Shown here: piece after piece, positions 34,961-46,065 of the stretch
Position numbering within the stretch: the stretch's first letter is position 1
Layout: each line of letters opens with the position of its first letter
Assembly: GCA_947095535.1 (NCBI GenBank)
Contig: OX352772.1
Location: 106,619,672 to 106,683,671, forward strand
Reading direction: 5' to 3'
Source: Poecilobothrus nobilitatus
Taxonomy: Eukaryota; Arthropoda; Insecta; Diptera; Dolichopodidae
DNA length: 64,000 nt
Made by a program: the position numbers and the translations under genes
Notes under the pieces: generated by a model
What the model was told of the DNA's origin: nothing
Databases searched by the model: none
What the model saw: only the letters and a program-made list of their open reading frames with translations

Positions 34961-37900
34961 GTAGAATTCTCACAAAGAAGTGAGACAAGCAGTCTCAACG
35001 GAGTCGCCAATAAGACGAATGTCCCGTTTTTGAATTCGATCGAGGTAATTCAATGAAGTAAGTGAGGCGCCAGCCCATATATGGGAATTGTATTTAATCT
35101 TGGGTCGTATATAAGCCTTATAGATATTAAGCAAGTCTCTAGTTGAAAATATGTCTTGCACCTAAAGAGGAAACCTACGCATTTAGCAGTTAGTATTAGT
35201 TTTTTTTAGTAAGATTTGACAACATTGAGTTTTGGTGGTGTTAAACTCCACTCTGTTGTTAGCACCCCAGCTGGAAATTATGACTAAATCATGGTTGACC
35301 GTGTTTAAAATAATAAGCCGTCCTGCATTGACTGCGGTGTATGTGACATCTGATTTCCTACCAAATTCGTAAGATGCCGCCAGAGTGCTGTCGTCAGCGA
35401 AACTGTAGATTGTATTGAAGGTTGTAGATAAGACATCGGAGAAAAAAGTCAAAAAGAGAGTTGGGCAAGTACGTAAGTTGGGCAAGTAATCATGGAACGC
35501 CAGCATTTATTTGAAATTTGTCGGACGTGTAACCGTCGACTAGAACACCAATACAGCGATTCGAAAGAAAATCTACAATCCATTTACAGAAAGTAGTTCC
35601 AAGGCCTATAGCTTGCCATTTGCTCAAAAGAGCACCATGCTAAACTGAATCAAAAGCTTTCGAAATATCAGGAGAAACAACAGTACATTCGCCAGAATGG
35701 TGAATGCTGTTGTTAAGTTTTTCACAAGGATAGGTCATAAGATCGCCATTGGTTCGGTTACATCTAAAATCATATTGTCGGTCTTTCAAAATACCATTAT
35801 TATCGAGATATTTCCTAAGCTTTTGGTTTATGGCCGTTTCCATAACTTTGGAAATAATCAAAATTATATCTATAAGCCTATATCTATAGTTGGAGGGGTC
35901 GCTTTTGTCATCTTTTTTGGGAATTGGTGAAATATGAGCAGCATTCCACTGACAGAGATATATCCCAGTCGAAAATAATAAGTAAAAAAGGTTGCGCAGC
36001 GGTTTCGAAATAGAGAAAGCAATATTTTTCAGAACCATGGTTTTGCAATATTTTTCAGAACCATGGGTTTCCATCGGGACCAGTAGCCTTTCTATCATTT
36101 AGATTCTTCAGAACTTCCACTACAGGATTTCATTAAAGTATTAGTCTAATATTATTAGTAAATTTACTAATATTTTATTAGTTATTAGCAAAATTGTGTT
36201 TCATAAAAACTAATATTTTATTACTGCTACACTAATAATTATCAGTGAATTTTATTTTCTGTTTCATAAAATTATTGGACTAATTATTATTTGGCGCTAC
36301 ACTAATATTTATTAGTAAATTTTTATTAGTTTAGAAAAACTAATAAAGTCATATTAATAAGTTCAAATTTAGTATATTTAATTATAATAAAGGTTTTAAA
36401 CTTTTATTGTTTCTTCTCAATTTATTTTAAAAATTTTCTTTGGTTTGTAGCCTTTATTAATTTAAAAAAATGAATAAATAAAAATAAAAAAAAAAGCCGA
36501 ATTATTGTATATTGTTATATTCAATCAGTAATATAACTTTTTCCCTTCAATAATAAAAGTGCTTTTAGCAAATTCTTAATTAGTAACATAAGCAGGAAAT
36601 GCACATAAACCTTACGTAATCAATTGCACAATTAATAACTTTATCATAATTTAAAATGACATAAAATTGATTAAGCAAGGAAATAATAACCTTAAGGTTT
36701 AAGCGTGTTAAGTTAGTTAAGAATAAAGTAATTACTGTTTAAGTAATATAATTAAGAATATCTATGTTAGTATTTATGTATTTTATAAGATTTATTTGTA
36801 AATTTCAAAAAAGTAGCAAAAGATCAATAATAAGTTAGAGTTTAAGAACAATTCTAAACGAAAGAGCGTTTAATTATAAAACTATATAATTTAAATTATA
36901 TTAAATATTTTATTTTTTATTTATTTTACATTATTAAAACTATAATAAATAATATGTACCCATATGTAAAATAATAGACTCATATAATTATAAATGAATA
37001 AAATATAATTTATTTATTTATTTATATTCAGGTACTGTGGTACATAAATATGCCAGATAGCTATAACTCCTGTTTCCTGGTAGGAATATGGGTTGTACGA
37101 AATATTATGATATATAAAGTATTTATACCCAGCTCGGGTCCTGAAGTAAATTTTTCCAAATCTACAGGAATGATTAACTTCAGGAATCGTAGGTGGAGGT
37201 TGAAGCGTGGAATTTGACGCAAAAAGTTTTGCAAATAAATTTGCTTTCCCAACCGAATTTGAAATAATAGGGAATGACGATACACAAAAGTTCTGCTTGA
37301 CATTTTTTGCAAATGTCTAAAAGGAACAATTACAGTTGGGCTGGTAGAGGATTTTTTGTTTCAGCCTTTGGTTATGCAGAAACTTTTGCTGATTGATAAT
37401 TTTCTTGCAATTTCCGCCCACTTTATAACTCCTGCACGATACTTCCGAAGCATCAGCCTTGTACCGCTTGAAAAGTTCCTCTTTATTTTGGATAGCCTTT
37501 TTGCAAATGTCGTTAAACCAAGACTTGATGTTTTGTTTGGCCGATTTATACGAACTAGGTATAAACAGTTTCATACCTATCATTATTGTATTTCTAACGA
37601 CATTAGCAAAAAGATCAAGGTTTTTTGTCGAAAGTACATCGACCAGTCAAAGCTTCTCAAAAAAGAGTTAAGCCCTACCAATTTTCCATGTTATAATGCC
37701 AGACTAATCTTTTGGAAGCTACGCTCGAACTGGCAGAAGTACTTTTAGGGAAACATGTTTTAACAAGGCAATGATCGGAATTACCAATGGGAGAGCTAAC
37801 AGAAATGTATATTTTTCTGAGTTTGTGGCCAGAAATAGGTTCAAAAGATGTTGGTTTTGGACAGTTGGGTCGCGAATCCTAGTTGGGTTCTTGACAAGTT

Positions 37901-38060
37901 GAGAAATATGGAAGAGGTTTGAAAACAGTTCAACTTGCCTGCCTTCTGGAGAATTGTGACTAGAAAAATGGAGCCAGCTCTTGTTATGTACATTGAAGTC
38001 ACCAACAACAACAATCTCGGCATCTGGGTATTTTTCCAGGACTGAGTTCATGTTATCGGA
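34960..38060 (-). mobile_element. CR1/Jockey-like LINE family copy B, decayed and 5' truncated
   Basis: Same family as copies A, C and D, on the minus strand. Endonuclease part: AEIVVVGDFNVHNKSWLHFS, NPTRIRDP (38051-37719). Linker: LFIPSSYKSAKQNIKSWFND (37583-37317). Pre-RT: LFAKLFASNSTL to FGKIYFRTRAG (37312-37130). Then comes an insert (about 36117-37125), and the RT resumes with VLKNLNDRKATGPDG, IPKKDDKSDPSNYRY, EKLNNSIHHSGE and SPDISKAFDSV (36110-35640). SFADDSTLAASYEF lies at 35183-35506, and the C-terminal block RDLLNIYKAYIRPKIKYNSH at 34970-35161. The FADD box is intact, but there are many stops. Confidence 0.75.
36117..37125. mobile_element. ~1-kb AT-rich non-coding insert in LINE copy B (MITE-like)
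   Basis: The LINE reading breaks at FRTRAG (about 37130) and resumes at VEVLKNLN (about 36110), so the DNA between is inserted. Its left part (36130-36370) is packed with CTAATATTTTATTAG-type inverted and direct repeats, including TTAGTAAATTTACTAA and the phrase GCTACACTAATA twice. The rest is AT-rich with no open frame. I cannot fix its exact ends or a target-site duplication. Confidence 0.55.
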
Positions 38061-38094
38061 TAAAGTTCATTTTCAGTAAAGTTTATGGTTTTTT

Positions 38095-38489
38095 TTAAAA
38101 TATGAATTCATATAGACAATCAGTTTCTTTAAAAACTTCATTATCAATCAAAATATTTATATTAATTTTATCTATTTCAAAATTAGTATTTCCAAGCTTT
38201 CGCACATTTAATGACTCATCAAAATAGGGTCCATATGTCTTATCGAGTTCTGATTTGTTGAGAAATAAAAATGGTGAAATTGATGATGATTCATTGAAAT
38301 TCATTGTAAGTATTAATTTTGTTGCTAGGTGTTTTAATTTCCGGCAGAAATGCTATCATTGATTTAAGGCGGTCATCATTATCATTAGCCTATTTAATTT
38401 CCGGTATGATAAAATTATCTGAAATGAGTTGTTGCTTAACAACTTTTGTTAATTCTTTCAATGGTTTTATAATTGGAGTAAAAGTTATA
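38095..38489 (-). pseudogene. Relic of an arthropod virus-like element protein, partner of the DJR-like relic
   Basis: On the minus strand: ITFTPIIKPLKELTKVVKQQ (38489 onward), a stop, then DDRLKSMIAFLPEIKTPS. A stop and frame change lead to the frame 38304-38095 with KSELDKTYGPYF and ending ETDCLYEFIF. I recall 'TPI..PL..L' and '..KGT.GLYEL' phrases from uncharacterised proteins that accompany double-jelly-roll-like proteins in arthropod genomes. This is memory, not a search. LINE copy B, ending at about 38060, cuts it directly after EFIF. It may be Maverick/Polinton- or adintovirus-like in origin. Confidence 0.35.
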
Positions 38490-38512
38490 CATTAATTTTT
38501 TTTTAAATGCGA

Positions 38513-38705
38513 ATTAGTTATTATTAACTGAAAATTATCAACTGAACTGTTCTGTTATTAACTGCTAACTCCGAACAGGTAACTATTAACTGGTAACTGC
38601 AAACTGTTGTCTTTTAACTGGTAATTGGTAACTGGTAAATGCTAACTGGTAACTTGTAACTGTTAACTGATAACTAACAACTGTTAACAGTTAGTAATTC
38701 TAACT
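38513..38705. repeat. Degenerate AACTGGTA-type minisatellite
   Basis: About 190 bases consist of variants of a 7-9-bp unit, such as TAACTGGTAACTGCAAACTG and AACTGGTAATTGGTAACTGG. Units vary in length and sequence, so it is an old array. Confidence 0.8.
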
Positions 38706-39041
38706 AGAATTTAGCAAATACATCACAGTTTTTTCTATAACGCATTATTATTCAAAACACTATCTTTATCAATTATAGAAAACCATAATCATCATTTCAG
38801 CAGCATGCACCCAATTTTTTAAAATTGTTATAAGTCATATCAGAATTTACATGATCATTATATATTTATTTTAAATTTAATTAATTATCTCTAACTAAAT
38901 GCTTTGGAATTCTGGTATAAGACTGACTTAAATAAAAGCTATCTACTTTTTGATGACGTCCCATACAAAAGCATATTCTTATGCTATCTTGATTATCATA
39001 TGATATAACATTAAAAATAAATATTGGGTTTGGTTTATAAC

Positions 39042-39566
39042 AGAACCACTAATTTAAATATTTTCCCATCTACCAGTTTGCTTTATATTGAAGGCATTAT
39101 TTCAAAAGCAGATGGAACTGCAACTGCAACAGCAAAAACAAAATTTGTTAATAATGCAGCTGCATTTTGTTCGAAAAAATACGTTATGAAATAAATAGAA
39201 AGAAAATTGACAACATTCAAAATGTTGGTATAGCAACATGTTTGAAAAATTATATTTCGGTAAATAAAGTAAGAGCGAAGCTCTTACACATGCAAGTTGG
39301 TCACCCAAATCATCAGTTGAACGAAAAACTTTATTTTTTAGCTTCTGAACATTAAAAAGACTTTTGGGGTTTGCTCAAGATTATAAAAATATTATACCGA
39401 ATGCAAAACATGAATTAATTTAAAAGCGTTCTCAATCTGAAAAGAATTCTTAACTTTGTTGTGATCCCAATGAAAACCCAATAATTCAATTATATAAAGT
39501 TCAATGGAAAGTACAACATATCAATTTGGCTGATACAGTAAAATTAAATTTGTTATATAAACAAAT
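39042..39566 (+). pseudogene. Double-jelly-roll-like protein relic
   Basis: The plus strand reads NIFPSTSLLYIEGIISK and FVNNAAAF (39042-39165). After a frame change it goes on with IRYEINRKKID and NVGIATCLKNYISVN (about 39170-39270). After a gap comes GFAQDYKNIIPNAKHELI and IIQLYKVQWKVQHINLADTV (about 39370-39540). The order 'YIEG..NN.AFLF..IRYE...VGI..T.KNY ... HELI..RS ... W' is what I know from the 'double jelly roll-like' proteins scattered in arthropod genomes, related to virus/Polinton capsid folds. There are at least two stops and two frame changes, so it is an inactive genomic relic. Confidence 0.5.
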
Positions 39567-39594
39567 TAATTTATATATATATATATATATATAT
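39567..39594. repeat. (TA)n microsatellite
   Basis: A run of about ten TA dinucleotides lies immediately upstream of the tRNA-like sequence. Confidence 0.9.
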
Positions 39595-39669
39595 ATCCAA
39601 CCAATGGTGTAATGGTTAAGACACCGGCTTTTCATACGAAAGGTCTCGGGTTCAAACCCTGGCTGGATC
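39594..39669 (+). tRNA. tRNA-like sequence with Pol III boxes, probably a tRNA pseudogene or SINE head
   Basis: TGGTGTAATGGTTAAG fits box A and the D arm; GTGT pairs with ACAC. GGGTTCAAACCC fits box B and the T arm. The acceptor ends ATCCAAC and GCTGGAT pair with one A-C mismatch. The anticodon stem is weak: CTTT pairs with AAAG, but the loop TCATACG lacks the expected U33 and would give an odd anticodon. I therefore favour a pseudogene or tRNA-derived SINE over a working tRNA. The downstream 100 bases are AT-rich without a clear tail. Confidence 0.5.
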
Positions 39670-39756
39670 GTATAGATTAATAAAATAATATAGATTTTTC
39701 TTATAATATATAATTAGTGGAATATAGTTTAATTAAATTAAAAACAAGTAAATTTA

Positions 39757-40790
39757 ATAGTAATTCGATGCAACCGACTTATTAATACCCTACACCTGAA
39801 TAATTCGAATTAAATTAAAAATCCATACGTTTTCTTGGCAGCTGCTTGAACTTTTCCCTTTTCTGTCTTATTCAACTCGAATTTCAGGAACGTAAAAGAG
39901 GCATCCTCCTGGGATATGCTTGACACCTTTGCAAAACATTTTAAGTTTCTATCTTTATTAATGTCGAAGATTGTTAGTCCTTGGGAGGTGTGTGTCAGGT
40001 ATCCGAATTGCCACTCCAATTCATCGAATCCATCTCAGGAACATAAAGAAAACACGCCAGAACACCATTGTACTAAATTTAAAGGTACTACTTTTGTTGG
40101 TTTTGGAGATATGCTCGTTGCTCTTGTGCTCGTCCAGAAGTTTCCAAAATACGAACTCATGGTTCAAATTCTTTCAAATGTTAGTTTCCAATTTTACAGA
40201 AAAGGAAACATAACAGAACACCTTTGTACCAAAAATAAAAGTTCTATCTTTGTTGGTTGTGGAGATATACTCGTTTGCTCTGGGGCTCGCCCGGAAGCTT
40301 CTAAGATTTGAACCCATTGACCAAATCCTTACAAATTTCAGAAACTTAAATCAAACATGAAGGAACACCATTCTGCCTAATTTAAAGGTTATATCTTTGT
40401 TGCTTTTGGAGATAATCTCATTTGCTATGGGGCTCGTTCGGAAGGTTCCAAAATCCAAACCCAAGGACCAAATCCTCTCAAATTTCAGAGACCTAAATCA
40501 AACATGAAAGAACACCATTCTGAAAAATTTAAAGGTTATACCTTTGTTGTTTTTAAAGATAATCTCATTTGCTCTGGGGCTCGTTCGGAAGCTGCCAAAA
40601 TCCAAACCCATGAACCATATCCTCTTAAATTTCAGAGACATAAATCAAACGGGAAGGAACATCATTGTACAAAATTTAAAGGTTCTATCTTTGTTGGTTT
40701 TGGAGATAATCTCGTTTGCTCTGGGGCCCTTAGAAAGTTATCGAAACTTTACGAAACGATCGATATAGCATTAGCGATTTAGGTAACATG
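39757..40790. repeat. Repeat with ~150-bp tandem units, related to 1.4-1.8 kb
   Basis: The head (39757-40020) matches the reverse of 1560-1785 (CGATGCAACCGACTTATTAA; AAATCCATACG). Next come four to five units of roughly 150 bp (about 40030, 40190, 40340, 40490, 40640). Each carries ATCTTTGTTG.TTTTGGAGAT, CTCGTTTGCTCTGGGGCTCG and a GGAACACCATTGTAC-like phrase. The open frames at 39916-40782 are frames of this array, not genes. Confidence 0.7.
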
Positions 40791-41125
40791 CAACTAAGTC
40801 TATTATTATATCGTGGAGTTTGCTCTTCTAATAATATGAAGTTGTATAAAACAGAATAGATAAAAAATTTGGACATGACTGTAGTACGTCCAAATAATAA
40901 TTTAAAATTAATTTCTAAAAATAATAAAAAAATTTAATATAATTTCTTCTTATCAGTACCTATTTTAAACCTTTGGTAAACTTTTTTCTTTTTTGAATAT
41001 TATCATTTTACTTGTGTATAGTTTTGGAAAAAAAAATAAAATCGTAAAATATTTTTCTCTATAAAAAGGAATCGTAAATGTTGAAATTTATTACAAGTTA
41101 TCCAATAGTCTTAAAGAAAAGTAAA

Positions 41126-41499
41126 ATGGAAGATTCCTCGATAAAAAAAATTAAATAAATTGAACCAACTTCCAGAAACCAAAAAACTTGCTGAACTCAA
41201 AATCGGTAAACTTTACCATATTACTTCAGCAAGGAGAATAGTAACAAAATACGGAATAAAATAAGTATATACATGGTAGATGATGCCTTAAATGTTTTTC
41301 AAATGCAGGACTGATTTCAAATCTAAATAAAGGAATATAGGGCTTCAAGATCAAAACCATTTTAGCACAAACAGTTAATCTTGAATTTTTCCAAGACGAT
41401 AAGAAGGCAGGGACATCTTCAAACCAGTTTTATCAGAAAGAAAACAATTTTGAAAGTGATGTTGATAATGAAGATGATTATAAACAAAAATTAATTTAA
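41126..41499 (+). pseudogene. Relic of a small uncharacterised protein with acidic tail
   Basis: An ATG at 41126 starts MEDSSIKKIK. After a shift at an A-run the frame reads LNKLNQLPETKKLAELKIGK and LYHITSARRIVTKYGIK, then in another frame YMVDDALNVF. The last part (41341-41499) is FKIKTILAQTVNLEFFQDDK and ends in a Glu/Asp-rich tail. The middle looks like a small beta-barrel (OB-like) protein of about 120 residues. I think similar small proteins sit with the DJR-like family in arthropod genomes, but I cannot verify this. Confidence 0.35.
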
Positions 41500-41807
41500 A
41501 AAAATGTTAACATAATAATACTTTTTATTATACATTAAAATATGAAATTCAAAAACCAAATCGTTTATTTTTGTTTTCAAATTTTTTGATTTCAAATTAT
41601 TTACTTAGTTTAGGGAGGGAAATATGTAATACAAATAGATATCTTTTTTGTTTTTTGTTTTTGATGATATACGAGCCCTAACAATTATGTATTCGAACAT
41701 CTTTTGAAAGACGATATGTATGTCCCCTTTACTTGTTTGATATTATGATATTATATTAATTTTAAAGTTTGGTCTTTATAGAAAAATAATTTGAAAAATC
41801 CAATTTA
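41500..41807. other. AT-rich spacer before the Helitron array
   Basis: I see no gene here. The first Helitron starts after the A at 41807. Confidence 0.6.
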
Positions 41808-44800
41808 TCTAATAAATAAGGAAGAAATTCTGTTTGTTTGTTTGTTTGTTTCTTTGTGCCCTTTTCACGTAAAAACCACCAGTCTGATTGCAACCAAATT
41901 TTGCAGGAACGTTCCTACGACCCCGGAAAGTGTTATAGGCTATATCGCGTTTCGGTTCATTAACCCATTGTGGCCGGAGAGCCATTTAAAGCCGTTTCGT
42001 TTTTTCGTTGTCCTGCCTAAACGGTTTTATCGATTGAGTTGAAAATTTGGACAAATATTCTTCCTATCATTGGACGGGTACCGAAGAAATTTGGATTCAA
42101 TATGTTACCCGGATTCGGCCCGGCGGGCTTCCAAAAAATTTTTTGTTTTCGATTTATGTCCAATTTTGTATGTTGGTTTTATGGTCTGAAAAAAAGCCTG
42201 TGACAAATTTTTATGAAGATCCGGTAACCCGTTTGGGCACGAGAGCCGAACGAAATTCATTAAATGTTTTTGTTGTCCTGCTTAAACGGTTCAATCAATT
42301 GATTTGTAAACTTGCAAAACTGTTGCTCTGTAGCCTAAAAGTCCACTAAGTTAATTTGATTATGATCCATTAACCCGTTTCGGCACCAGGTCTCAATGAA
42401 GTTTTTTAATTTCTTTGTTGTCGCGCCTAAACGGCTCGACTAATTTAGTTGTAAATTTATAGAAGTGTGACTCTTTACCATGGAATCTCACTAAGTTGAT
42501 TTGGTTATGATTCATTAATCCGTTTCGGCACCAGGTCTCAATGAAGTTTTTTAATTTCTTTGTTGTCGCGCCTAAACGGCTTGACTAATTTAGTTGAATA
42601 TTTACAGAAGTGTAGCTCTTTACCACAGAAGCTCACTGAGTTGATTTGGTTAAGATCCATTAATCCATTTCAGCAGCAGGGTTCAATGAAATTTTTTAAT
42701 TTCTTTGTTGTCGCGCCTAAACGGCTTGACTAATTTAGTTGAAAATTTACAGAAGTGTAACTGTTTATCACAGAAACTCACTAAGTTGATTTGGTTATGA
42801 TTCATTAATCCGTTTTGGCACCAGAGCTCAATGAAGTTTTTTAATTTCTTTGTTGTCGCGCCTAAACGGCTTGACTAATTTAGTTGAAAATTTACAGAAG
42901 TGTAACTCTTTATCACAAAAGCTCACTGGGTTGATTTGGTTAAGATCTATTAACCCATTTCAGCAGCAGGGTTCAATGAAGTTTTTTAATTTCTTTGTTG
43001 TCGCGCCTAAACGGCTTGACTAATTTAGTTGAAAATTTACAAAAGTGTAGCTCTTTACCACAAAAGCTCACTGAGTTGATTTGGTTACAACCCACTAACC
43101 CGTTTCGGCACTAGGACTCAATGAAGTTTTTTAATTTCTTTGTTGTCGCGCTTAAATGGTTCGACCAATTGAGTTGAAAATTTACAAAAGTCCTGCGACC
43201 AATTTTTCTTAAGTTTTGTTAGTCCATTTCGAGTGTCTAAAGTCTAAACTATTATTTTTTCAATACCTAATTTTTGGTAAATATTGAGTGGTTAATTTTT
43301 TGAAATGTTATTATTATTAATGATATTTTCAAAATTCTTTACTTTTATCTATGTATTTTTTTTTGTTATTACATGAAAAGCTTTCAATGTAAATTTCTAA
43401 AATCTAATAGTGATCAAAATAAGCTAATTAAGTAGGTACCTATCTTAAGAATAATGCTTTTGAGCTTTAATAACATAACATTTTGGGCAGTTATTAAAAA
43501 ACTGCAATATAATCTCCTCTCATAAGATTATTAAATTATCATCATATCCATCAGTCAATAATGCAATTCAAACATGAGGTATACTTATGTGGTATGTGTA
43601 TAATGTACTTCAGAAAAAATATCATTAATATAAGTGCATAGGTACTATATCTATAATCTAACGTATATTATTCTCCATTCAATACAGTATACCTATTTAA
43701 TCAAAAATCAGTACATATTACACACATATTTAAAGAACAGAAAAGCTTACAGCTGTTGTTACAACTACATATTTTTAGTCTTATTCAATATCCATTTCAG
43801 AGCATTAATATGTATTACTAAAGTGAAAGTAAAAAAATAATCACTGTATTACGCAGATTATCATTGATTATCATTGATAATATTAATTTATCAATGAAAA
43901 AAATAATAGAAAATTTGCCTAGGTATTAAAACCACAATAGAATAATATGTATGTAATTACTCATTATGAATCTGAAAAATCAAATAAAAATTCCAATTAC
44001 ATTATTTTCTTAATCTTTATTTTTTAGGAATCTATTTTGCAAACTTTATTTTTGATATTAATTTTTATTATTCAAATAATCAGATTTTTTATGAAATTAT
44101 GAAAAATTAGTACCTATTATGTAAAACATTTTATCAAAAAAGCTAAACAAAAAAACTCCTAAACCAAAATTTTTATTAAAAAATTTCTTTGTTGTCGCGC
44201 TCAAACGGTTTTGCCAATTGAATTGAAAATGTACAAAAGTGTAGCTCTTTACCACAGGAGATCACTGAGTTGATTTGGTTACGATCCATTAATCCGTTTC
44301 GGCACCAGGACTCAATGAAATTATTCAATTTCTTTGTTGTCGCGCTTAAACGGTTTTGCCAATTGAATTGAAAATTTACAAAAGTGTAGCTCTTTACCAC
44401 AGAAGCTCACTGAGGTGATTTGGTTACGATCCATTAACCCGTTTCGGCACCAGGGCTCAATAACATTTTTTAATTTCTTCGCTGTCGCACTTGAGCGGTT
44501 TTACCAATTGAGTTGAAAATTTACAAAAGTGTAGGTCTTTATAACAAAAGCTTTCTGAGTTGATTTGGTTACGATACATTAACCCATCAGGCTTCAGGCC
44601 ATGAAATTCTCATTTTTTGTTGTTGTGCTTAAACGATTTGACCAATTGAAAATTTGAACAAGTATTGCACTTTGGCAGACAAACTCATTCAATAAATTTT
44701 GTTGTGATACATTAACACATTTCGACACGATAGACTGTCAAAAAAAAATTTTTGTTTCTAATTTCTGTCTAATTTGGCAGGATGAATTTATGGTTCTAAA

Positions 44801-46063
44801 TTAAGCCTGTGACAAAATGTTTGTTAACGTTTGTTAACCCATTTCTGCACGAGCACTTATTAATAATATTTTGCCTAATTTTGTGTATTGTTATTATTAT
44901 TAAAAAGATATTTCCAACACTCTTTACTTTTATCTATACTGTTTCTAATATTCCATAAAAACCTTTCAATGCAAATTTCTAATATAGAACAGTAATTAAA
45001 GTAACCTTATTAAGTATCTTAAGAATACTGTGTTTAAGTCTTAACAACATAACATTTTGGCCGTTGTTTAAAAGCAGAAACAATCTGCTGCATTAGACAA
45101 TCATCATGTCATCATTCAGAAATGCATTACTTACATGTGGTCTTTACATGTGGTCTACCTATATAAGATGCATGTGTATAACATGTTTTCCATAAAATAT
45201 CATTGAAATATGTACATATAGTATGTATAATATCCGTATATTTAAAAATACTATAAACTTAATCAATTAAATTAGAAAACATATTCACATTTCTGTACAT
45301 CATTTAATCAAAAATGAGTACATACATATTTAAAGAACAGAAAACCTTACATTCTTATCCATATACAATTTTTACACATATTTTTAGCCAATCAATTTGG
45401 AAACATAATTAGAAAAACTAAATGAAAAAAAAATTCTGGTTGATTTATAAAGGTAAAAAACAATCATGTATTTTTTATATTGAAAATATGTTAAACAGAA
45501 CCTGAAATGTACGCATTTAAAAAGAAGTTTTTTCAAAATTTGAAGAGCTGTCGGTGCTGTAGGATCTCCAACGGTGAGGGTATATAAAAACGTTGTTCTA
45601 CAACATTACTCTTTTAAGAGACTTATGCATAGTTAATATTTCATTGCTCTTTATTAAACAGTATATAAGTTTTAACAGACGGAGGGACAGAGCGAACTAA
45701 AAACATGAAGTGACATTACTTACGAAAACAAATGTACTACATTATGGTCATAATTGAAATTCACTTCACCGTCATTGTGTACTCAATAGATTATTGATTC
45801 CTTTACAAAATTTTTGTTGAAGAATTCTTTCTAATTCTTGGCTCTGTTTATTCAATTTAACTAAATCTAATAAAAAATAGAATATAAACTACCATAAATG
45901 CATAAATACAAATATAAATGCATATAAACTACCATAAATCTGTAAATGCATATAAATAAGTTAACTATATTAATTAAATTATATTAACGCAGAAACAAAA
46001 GTTAGTAATTTTTATTTCATAAAGCCAATAAAGTACTCCGGGCAACGCCGGGTACTCTGCTAG
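41808..46063 (+). mobile_element. Helitron-type non-autonomous element H1 with two satellite arrays
   Basis: It starts TCTAATAAATAAGGAAGAAA and ends CCGGGCAACGCCGGGTACTC followed by TGCTAG. A 5' TC, a GC-rich hairpin-forming 3' end (CCGG...CCGG) and a CTAG terminus without inverted repeats or target duplication are Helitron traits. The left flank is A and the last element of the array is followed by T, consistent with A^T insertion. Layout: GTTT-rich head, ~145-bp array at about 42250-43200, unique segment S1 (43200-44160), second array (44170-44690) and tail S2 (44700-46063). No Rep/helicase gene is present. Confidence 0.75.
42250..43200. repeat. ~145-bp satellite array inside Helitron H1
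   Basis: The phrase TTTAATTTCTTTGTTGTCGC starts near 42408, 42552, 42698, 42838, 42984 and 43129, a period of 145-146 bp. Each unit goes on through CGCCTAAACGGCTTGACTAA, a CTCTTTACCACA stretch and ATTAACCCGTTTCGGCACCA. Shorter arrays of the same unit lie at about 44170-44690, 46500-47300, 50760-51235 and 56006-56465. Confidence 0.85.
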
Positions 46064-46065
46064 TA

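Noticed and set aside
38513..38705. Possible CRISPR-like array
   Set aside because: Units are 7-9 bp variants with no spacers; it is a degenerate minisatellite in eukaryotic DNA.
42047..42349. 100-codon frame in Helitron head, also at 46297, 50513 and 55759
   Set aside because: The frame is shared only because the Helitron head is repeated; many codons differ in ways that do not respect protein sequence, and no domain is visible.
42250..43200. Satellite array as centromeric DNA
   Set aside because: Only about six to seven units, and every array sits at the same place inside a Helitron-type element; better explained as an internal repeat of the element.
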